Source: an uncultured Alphaproteobacteria bacterium
Lineage (GTDB): Bacteria > Pseudomonadota > Alphaproteobacteria > Rhizobiales > Hyphomicrobiaceae
DNA: 12,120 nt
Direction: 5' to 3'
Assembly (NCBI GenBank): GCA_937950105.1
Contig: CALFEM010000582.1
Span: forward strand, 1 to 12,120
Shown: positions 7,403 to 12,120 of the stretch, piece after piece
How the letters are laid out: every line of letters starts with the position of its first letter
Numbering within the stretch: the stretch's first letter is position 1
Notes under the pieces: model-generated
Databases searched by the model: none
The model's input: the letters and a program-made list of their open reading frames with translations, nothing else
What the model was told of the DNA's origin: nothing
Made by a program: the position numbers and the translations under genes

Positions 7403-8113
7403 ATGGCTAATGAAGAGACTGTCCCAGGCGACAGCGAAGAGGGCCGGCGCGGGTTACTCGGCCGCCTCTGGCACTGGTTCAGGACCCCGGCACGCACGAC
7501 GGCGCTCGGCACGCTGCTGGTCGGTGGCTTTGCTGCGGGCGTGCTATTCTGGGGCGGTTTCAACTGGACCCTGGAACTTACCAACACGGAATCCTTCTGC
7601 ATCTCGTGCCACGAGATGAAAGAGAACGTGTTCAAGGAGTACCGCACCACCGTCCACTACGCCAACAAGTCGGGCGTGCGCGCATCCTGTCCGGACTGCC
7701 ACGTGCCGAAGGACTGGGTGCACAAGATCGCCCGCAAGATCCAGGCGAGCAACGAGCTCTATCATCACCTGCTCGGCACGGTATCGACGCCGGAGAAGTT
7801 CAACGCCAAGCGCCTGCAGCTAGCGTCGAACGAGTGGCGCCGCATGAAGACGACCGACAGCCGCGAATGCCGCAACTGTCACAAGTTCGATTACATGGAC
7901 TACTCGGTGCAGGAACCGCGCGCCTCTCGCATCCACCAGGAGGCGCTGACGACCGGCAAGACCTGCATCGACTGCCATCGCGGCATCGCGCACACCTTGC
8001 CGCCGAAAGCGGACGAGACCTACGAGAAGCTGGTCGAGAGCATCGACAAGAAGGATGCGAAGGTCCTGGCCGACTATCTGAAGGGGGCGACGCCGGCGCA
8101 CGCGAAGCCCTGA
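7403..8113 (+). CDS. napC: NapC, membrane-anchored tetraheme quinol dehydrogenase
   Basis: NapC (NapC/NirT family) oxidises membrane quinol and passes electrons to NapB. The 236-residue product has a cytoplasmic N-terminus, one membrane anchor (about residues 34-53) and a periplasmic domain with four heme motifs: CISCH (66-70), CPDCH (96-100), CRNCH (156-160) and CIDCH (188-192). M72, just after the first heme, is in the place of the Met ligand known in the NrfH relatives of this family. A strong ribosome site, GGAGGGG (7393-7399), precedes the ATG. It is the last gene of the operon, 33 bp after napB, and faces the CHAT gene tail to tail. The C-terminal 40 residues are charged and heme-free. 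Confidence 0.96.
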   Translation: MANEETVPGDSEEGRRGLLGRLWHWFRTPARTTALGTLLVGGFAAGVLFWGGFNWTLELTNTESFCISCHEMKENVFKEYRTTVHYANKSGVRASCPDCHVPKDWVHKIARKIQASNELYHHLLGTVSTPEKFNAKRLQLASNEWRRMKTTDSRECRNCHKFDYMDYSVQEPRASRIHQEALTTGKTCIDCHRGIAHTLPPKADETYEKLVESIDKKDAKVLADYLKGATPAHAKP

Positions 8114-8116
8114 GTT

Positions 8117-8163
8117 GGGCACGCCGGTTGCGATCGGTAGCGGGATCGTGCCGGCTCGTGCCC
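8117..8163 (+). terminator. Nested hairpin between napC and the convergent CHAT gene
   Basis: GGGCACG-CCGG (8117-8127) pairs with CCGG-CT-CGTGCCC (8151-8163), a 7-bp plus 4-bp stem broken by a 2-base bulge. An inner 5-bp stem joins CGATC (8131-8135) to GATCG (8144-8148). It starts 4 bases after the napC stop and lies between two convergent genes, so it could end transcription from either side. No long T run follows on either strand (CCCTTT only), so it may be a weak or Rho-assisted terminator. The rest of the gap up to 8249 shows nothing else clear. Confidence 0.5.
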
Positions 8164-8249
8164 CGTCCCTTTGGATCACGCGGACGATCCCGCGCGGCAT
8201 GACGGTCGGGGACGCTGCAACGCTCGAACATCGGTGCAGCACCGCCCGG

Positions 8250-11200
8250 TCAATTCTGGAACAGGCCATCGAACCAATTGGTGTCCTGTGCCGGAGGCTT
8301 GCGCCGTTGCTTCTTCTCCGGCGAACGTGAGGCCGATCTCGAGGCAGGTGTCACGGCTGCAGGCCGCGATGCGGGAATGACGCCCGCGGCCGCAAGCGTT
8401 GGCGCGTTGCCGCCGACGACCACGAACGGAGCCCAGTTGGAGGGATGTGCTGCCGGCCCGCCGGTCCCGATCAGCGATGCCATCGCCTTCGACAGCGCAC
8501 GGGCCTGGCTCAACCCGGGCTCGCGCGACATGGCATCGAATGCGGCCGTGACAAGCTGGACCGTCGCATCGGAATCGACCGCCCAATGCGATACCAGCAG
8601 CGATCGCGCGCCGGCGTAGAAGAACGCCCGCGCGAGCCCCGACAGCGCCTCGGCGCCGACGTCGTCGCCACTCGCCGTATTGCACGCCGACAGCACCACC
8701 CAATCCGCATCGAACCGCAGACCCGCAACCTCCGACGCGGTCAACAGCCCGTCGTCGGCGTCACTCGGCAACTCCGGCGGCGTCAACATCAGCGAGGGCT
8801 CGGCTTTGTCGGCGATGAACATCGCGGTCTCGCCTGCGAGCAGACCATGGGTTGCAAAGTGCACGATGCGCGCGTCCGCGAGCCGGCCATTGGCCGACAT
8901 CGACTTGATCCCGGCTTCCGTCGCGGCAGCACCGACGATCACGTCGGATGGTGCGGCGCGGGCATGCCTCGCAACCCGGCACAATTCCACCGCCGTCTCC
9001 GGCAGCGGCCACTGGCGTCGCAGGCTCGCAGTATCGCCGCGGGCGGCTCGCTGTGCCGACGACGTGAGCGACATGCGTAATGCAGCTTTGGTCGACGGCG
9101 CCGATCCGCTGTGCGGGCGTGGCGCGGCTGCAGCCACTTCGTCCTCCATATGGCAGACGGGCGCCTCGAACGCTCGCCGATCCGTTCCGTCTGGTCCGAT
9201 CAGCAGCGGGTTGCCGATGCCGAGATAGGGCGAACGACCGGAGCTGGCGCGGGTGAGTTGACGCAAGGGGCCGAGGCTCGCGAGAGACGGCAGCACGGTG
9301 ATCGCATGCCTTCGACCCAGCCACGCGATCTCGTCGAGCCGCGAAGCCGCATCCGTCAGGCGGCGGCCGTCCGCGGTGGTGGTGAAGCTCGCGTCCGGCG
9401 GCGGCGGCTCCGAGAGCAGAACCTGCAGCGGCAGGGACGTCAACGCGCCCGAAGCAACGACGATGAAATCTTTGCCCGCGATGATCTTGCCGAGCGGCTC
9501 GAACAGCATGCGATAGAGGCTGTGCGCACCGGAAAGATCGAACGGCAGTGGACCGGTGTCGCCGGGCTCCGCGGCCAGATCGAAGCCGAGCAGCCGCGCA
9601 CAGCGCTTGCCGCCCTCGCCGCTCCATTCCGCCCGGTCGAGCCCGCACCGCAGGTTGCGAACCAGAGCCGCCAGCTCACGCTCGGACATTGCGACCCGCA
9701 CCCAGGAGACCTCGCGATCCGTGACGGCGAACACATGCGCGGCGTCGCGTGCAACCGTGAACTGGATTGCGACCTCACCTCGAGCGATCAGCCCGCGCAA
9801 CGCCGCTACGGAGAGCGGCGTCGGCCGCGCCAGCTCGTGATAGCGGGGGAAACGGCGGGAGAGATCGGCATCGATCGCGGCAAGACGCTCGTCGATGGCG
9901 GCGAGCCGCGCACGGATCGAGGCTTGTTCGGACACATCGCGTGCATCGGTCGCAGACAGCATCTGCGTCAGCCTCTTGTCGGCGGCGGTCCACTCGGCGG
10001 CGAGATCCTGTCGCTCGCGCGTGAGTGCGGCGAGTGCCGGATCGGCGGCACCGGCGCGGGCACCGAGCGCCGCCAGCGCGACCGCCGTCGACGTCATGGA
10101 ATCATGCTGCGCGATTTCCAGCGCCCTGGCAGCATCGCGCTTGCCGGTGCCGCCTTCGCGCCATAGCGCTTCGAGCAGGCCGTGAAAGGCACGCCGTTCC
10201 TCGTGCAGACTGCTGCCGCCATCCCTGACCGGCGAGCGGCGGCGGGCTTCCACGGCGGCTGCGGCAGCGCGGTCGAAATAGAGGCGGGCAGCCGCGGGCT
10301 TGCCATCGGCCAGCTCGAGAGTTCCGGCCGCATTGAGAGCGGCAAGCAGGTTGGCATGGCGCGGACCATAGACGCGCTCGAGAGACGCCAGCGCGCGAAC
10401 CAGCAGCGGTCGGCCTTCCGCATAGCGCCGCTGCGCCGTGTAGACCTCGGCAAGATTGGCCGCCGGTATGGCGCTTTCGAAGGCGTCCTTGCCGTAGATC
10501 GCCTCGAACATCGACAGGGCCGCAGCGAGCGCCTGCTCGGCCTCCGCGTACTTGCCTGCGTCGAGCAGATGACGGCCGATGTTGTTGCGCAGGGTCGCCA
10601 GCCGGGGATGTCGGGGCGGCAGCGCGCCTTCGAACATCTGCAGCGCACGATCGTAATGACCTTGCGCCTCGGAGACGCGACCGCTCTGGCGCAACAGGCC
10701 GGCGAGATTATCCTCGACGATGCCGATCTGGACGGCATCCTTGTTCGGTTGCATGTCGGCAATGGCGAGTGCGCGACGCAGCAACGGCTCCGCCTCGTTG
10801 CGCCGGCCAGCCTCGTTGAGAAGTACGCCGAGGTTGCCTGCTGCACGTCCGACACTCATGTGATCGCGACCAAGCGCCTCTTCGAGCAGAGCGAGCGCGC
10901 GCTTGTTGAAACGCTCCGCTTCCGCCAGCCGGCCGAGACTGAAATAGAGCACCGCGAGATTATCGGTGACGATGCCCTCGTTGGCCTTGTCACCCTTGGC
11001 GTGAAGCAACGCGATGGCCCGCTTGTAGGCGTCCTCGGCGGCCGCGTGATCGGCGAGCGCCCGGCTTGCCCGGGCGAGATTGTTGAGAGCACTGATATGT
11101 GGATCGGCGCGTCCGGAGCGCACCGGCACGTCGCCACGCGAGAGCAGCGCGAGGGCCGCTTCCGCGTAAGACTTCGCATCGGCTGCACGCCCGGCGTCCA

Positions 11201-12002
11201 CGGCCCTGCGGGACATCCTGTCGTAGATCGCGACGGCGTTGGCGGCCCCCACCGATCCCCGCCGCTCGAGCAAGTTCAGCGCCGCCCTGGCACGGGCCTC
11301 CGCCTCCTCCGGTCGCTGCATCTCGTCCAGCCGGTCGATCACCGCTTCGAGTGCCTGCAGATAGGGTTGCTCGCCCGTGTCGCCGCGCGCCTCGTAGATG
11401 CCGACGGCGCGGGTAAAGGCCGCGAAGCTCTCATCGCCTTTCTTCATTGCGCGGAGGACGAACCCGAGGCTGGCGAGCAAATGCGCGGCGCCCGCATGCT
11501 CGCCGGCACCTTCACGTTCCGCCCTCGCAATGAGCCTCGAGTAGATGTCGACGAGCTCCTGGCCGCGCCCCGCCTTCAGGTAGAGAGGGCCCAGTTCGAG
11601 GACTGCATTGCGGATGTCGGGATGGACGGCCGGATGCAGCCGCTCGTAGATTGCGAGCGCCTTCTCGAGCGGTTCGCGCGCGTCCTCGGGTCGCCCTGCA
11701 CGGCGCATGACGAACCCGAGGTTATGCAGGGCGACGGCGGTGAGCGCGCTTTCGGCACCGTTGTGAGCCGCGCTCAGCCGCACAGTCTCCGCGGCATCGG
11801 ACAGCGCTTCCTTGAACCGCCCGGCGCGGACAAGCTCCTCGGTGCGCGCCTTCGCCTCGGTATAGGATCGTGCCGCTTCTTCGTGAGCGACGGCCGCTGG
11901 AGATGGACCCGGCTCCTGCGCACGCGCCGTGCCGGATGACGTCAAGGCAACTGCAACAGCTGCGACGATCGCGCAGAAGGCACGGGTGCAACGTGTCCGC
12001 AT
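8250..12002 (-). CDS. Exported TPR-CHAT protein (tetratricopeptide repeats plus caspase-like CHAT domain)
   Basis: A 1250-residue protein of unknown function with three parts. Residues 1-28 form a Sec signal peptide (hydrophobic core 9-22, ARA before Q29), so the protein should be periplasmic or secreted. Residues about 50-590 are tandem TPR units of the kinesin-light-chain type, with repeated NLG...GR..EAE...RALA patterns, likely a protein-binding solenoid. A charged helical linker (about 650-735) leads to a CHAT domain (about 820-1205), a clan CD peptidase fold. The catalytic pair appears intact: H1052 in HFATHG and C1107 in LSACNTASG, 55 residues apart. The C-terminal 45 residues are basic and Pro/Ser-rich, ending WFDGLFQN. 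The ATG at 12002-12000 is chosen because the signal peptide begins there and GGAG lies 10 bases upstream. A TTG at 12065 could add 21 residues. No substrate or partner gene is visible. Confidence 0.88.
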   Translation of the reverse strand: MRTRCTRAFCAIVAAVAVALTSSGTARAQEPGPSPAAVAHEEAARSYTEAKARTEELVRAGRFKEALSDAAETVRLSAAHNGAESALTAVALHNLGFVMRRAGRPEDAREPLEKALAIYERLHPAVHPDIRNAVLELGPLYLKAGRGQELVDIYSRLIARAEREGAGEHAGAAHLLASLGFVLRAMKKGDESFAAFTRAVGIYEARGDTGEQPYLQALEAVIDRLDEMQRPEEAEARARAALNLLERRGSVGAANAVAIYDRMSRRAVDAGRAADAKSYAEAALALLSRGDVPVRSGRADPHISALNNLARASRALADHAAAEDAYKRAIALLHAKGDKANEGIVTDNLAVLYFSLGRLAEAERFNKRALALLEEALGRDHMSVGRAAGNLGVLLNEAGRRNEAEPLLRRALAIADMQPNKDAVQIGIVEDNLAGLLRQSGRVSEAQGHYDRALQMFEGALPPRHPRLATLRNNIGRHLLDAGKYAEAEQALAAALSMFEAIYGKDAFESAIPAANLAEVYTAQRRYAEGRPLLVRALASLERVYGPRHANLLAALNAAGTLELADGKPAAARLYFDRAAAAAVEARRRSPVRDGGSSLHEERRAFHGLLEALWREGGTGKRDAARALEIAQHDSMTSTAVALAALGARAGAADPALAALTRERQDLAAEWTAADKRLTQMLSATDARDVSEQASIRARLAAIDERLAAIDADLSRRFPRYHELARPTPLSVAALRGLIARGEVAIQFTVARDAAHVFAVTDREVSWVRVAMSERELAALVRNLRCGLDRAEWSGEGGKRCARLLGFDLAAEPGDTGPLPFDLSGAHSLYRMLFEPLGKIIAGKDFIVVASGALTSLPLQVLLSEPPPPDASFTTTADGRRLTDAASRLDEIAWLGRRHAITVLPSLASLGPLRQLTRASSGRSPYLGIGNPLLIGPDGTDRRAFEAPVCHMEDEVAAAAPRPHSGSAPSTKAALRMSLTSSAQRAARGDTASLRRQWPLPETAVELCRVARHARAAPSDVIVGAAATEAGIKSMSANGRLADARIVHFATHGLLAGETAMFIADKAEPSLMLTPPELPSDADDGLLTASEVAGLRFDADWVVLSACNTASGDDVGAEALSGLARAFFYAGARSLLVSHWAVDSDATVQLVTAAFDAMSREPGLSQARALSKAMASLIGTGGPAAHPSNWAPFVVVGGNAPTLAAAGVIPASRPAAVTPASRSASRSPEKKQRRKPPAQDTNWFDGLFQN

Positions 12003-12120
12003 GGGATCGGGTCTCCGTCCGCCGAGGCGACGAAGTCTGATGACCCGGAACCGGCTCGATTTCAAGGCGCTGTCGCATTAAAGTCGACGATCGTCGCTGA
12101 AAGCAGAGGCAACTGCCCGG
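12003..12120 (-). promoter_or_regulatory. Upstream region of the TPR-CHAT gene with a 12-bp palindrome
   Basis: This 118-bp stretch to the right edge holds the start region of the CHAT gene. CGACGATCGTCG (12085-12096) is a perfect 12-bp palindrome. On the reverse strand it is followed by an AT-rich TTTAAT (12082-12077), the only -10-like sequence here, but no -35 at good spacing is seen. It may be a regulator site over the promoter. Short GC-rich palindromes also arise by chance. Confidence 0.25.

Noticed and set aside
10182..11939. A 585-codon plus-strand open frame opposite the CHAT gene
   Set aside because: It is a GC-driven shadow of the TPR region and has no domain or ribosome site that I can see.
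8250..12002. A type III-E CRISPR (Craspase) TPR-CHAT partner
   Set aside because: The protein has a signal peptide, and no repeat array, Cas gene or RAMP-type protein is present in the window.
12003..12065. A TTG start at 12065 for the TPR-CHAT protein
   Set aside because: It would put 21 mostly basic residues before a normal signal peptide, and the ATG at 12002 has a GGAG upstream.

Overview
The window is high-GC, tightly packed bacterial DNA. Protein style (NapA of 837 residues, FixK/FNR-type box, TRAP transporter, TPR-CHAT protein with a Sec signal) points to an alphaproteobacterium, most likely of the Hyphomicrobiales. That placement is an inference from gene style, not from a marker gene.

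Layout from left to right. Positions 1-605 (minus strand) hold the start of a TRAP-transporter periplasmic solute-binding protein that runs off the left edge. A divergent control region (606-812) with a perfect 12-bp palindrome and a repeated half-site separates it from a GntR/FCD-family regulator (813-1484, plus strand) that probably controls it. A 311-bp gap (1485-1795) carries a hairpin after gntR, a perfect FNR/FixK-type box (1671-1684) and a strong leader hairpin. It leads into a complete seven-gene periplasmic nitrate reductase operon, napF-napD-napA-napG-napH-napB-napC (1796-8113). After a convergent intergenic hairpin, the rest (8250-12002, minus strand) is one large gene for an exported tetratricopeptide-repeat protein ending in a CHAT (caspase-like) domain.

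The nap genes form one respiratory or redox-balancing system. NapC (tetraheme quinol dehydrogenase) and NapGH (iron-sulfur quinol dehydrogenase) pass electrons from the quinol pool to the diheme NapB and the Mo-bisMGD/4Fe-4S catalytic subunit NapA, which reduces nitrate to nitrite in the periplasm. NapD guards the Tat signal of NapA, and NapF is a cytoplasmic iron-sulfur accessory protein. The gene order is that of the Escherichia coli operon (napFDAGHBC), without the napE often seen in alphaproteobacteria. The FNR-type box predicts induction when oxygen is low.

I see no mobile element, CRISPR array, tRNA, rRNA or broken gene. No clearly new system is evident. The least explained element is the exported TPR-CHAT protein, which has an intact His/Cys pair but no recognisable partner inside the window.
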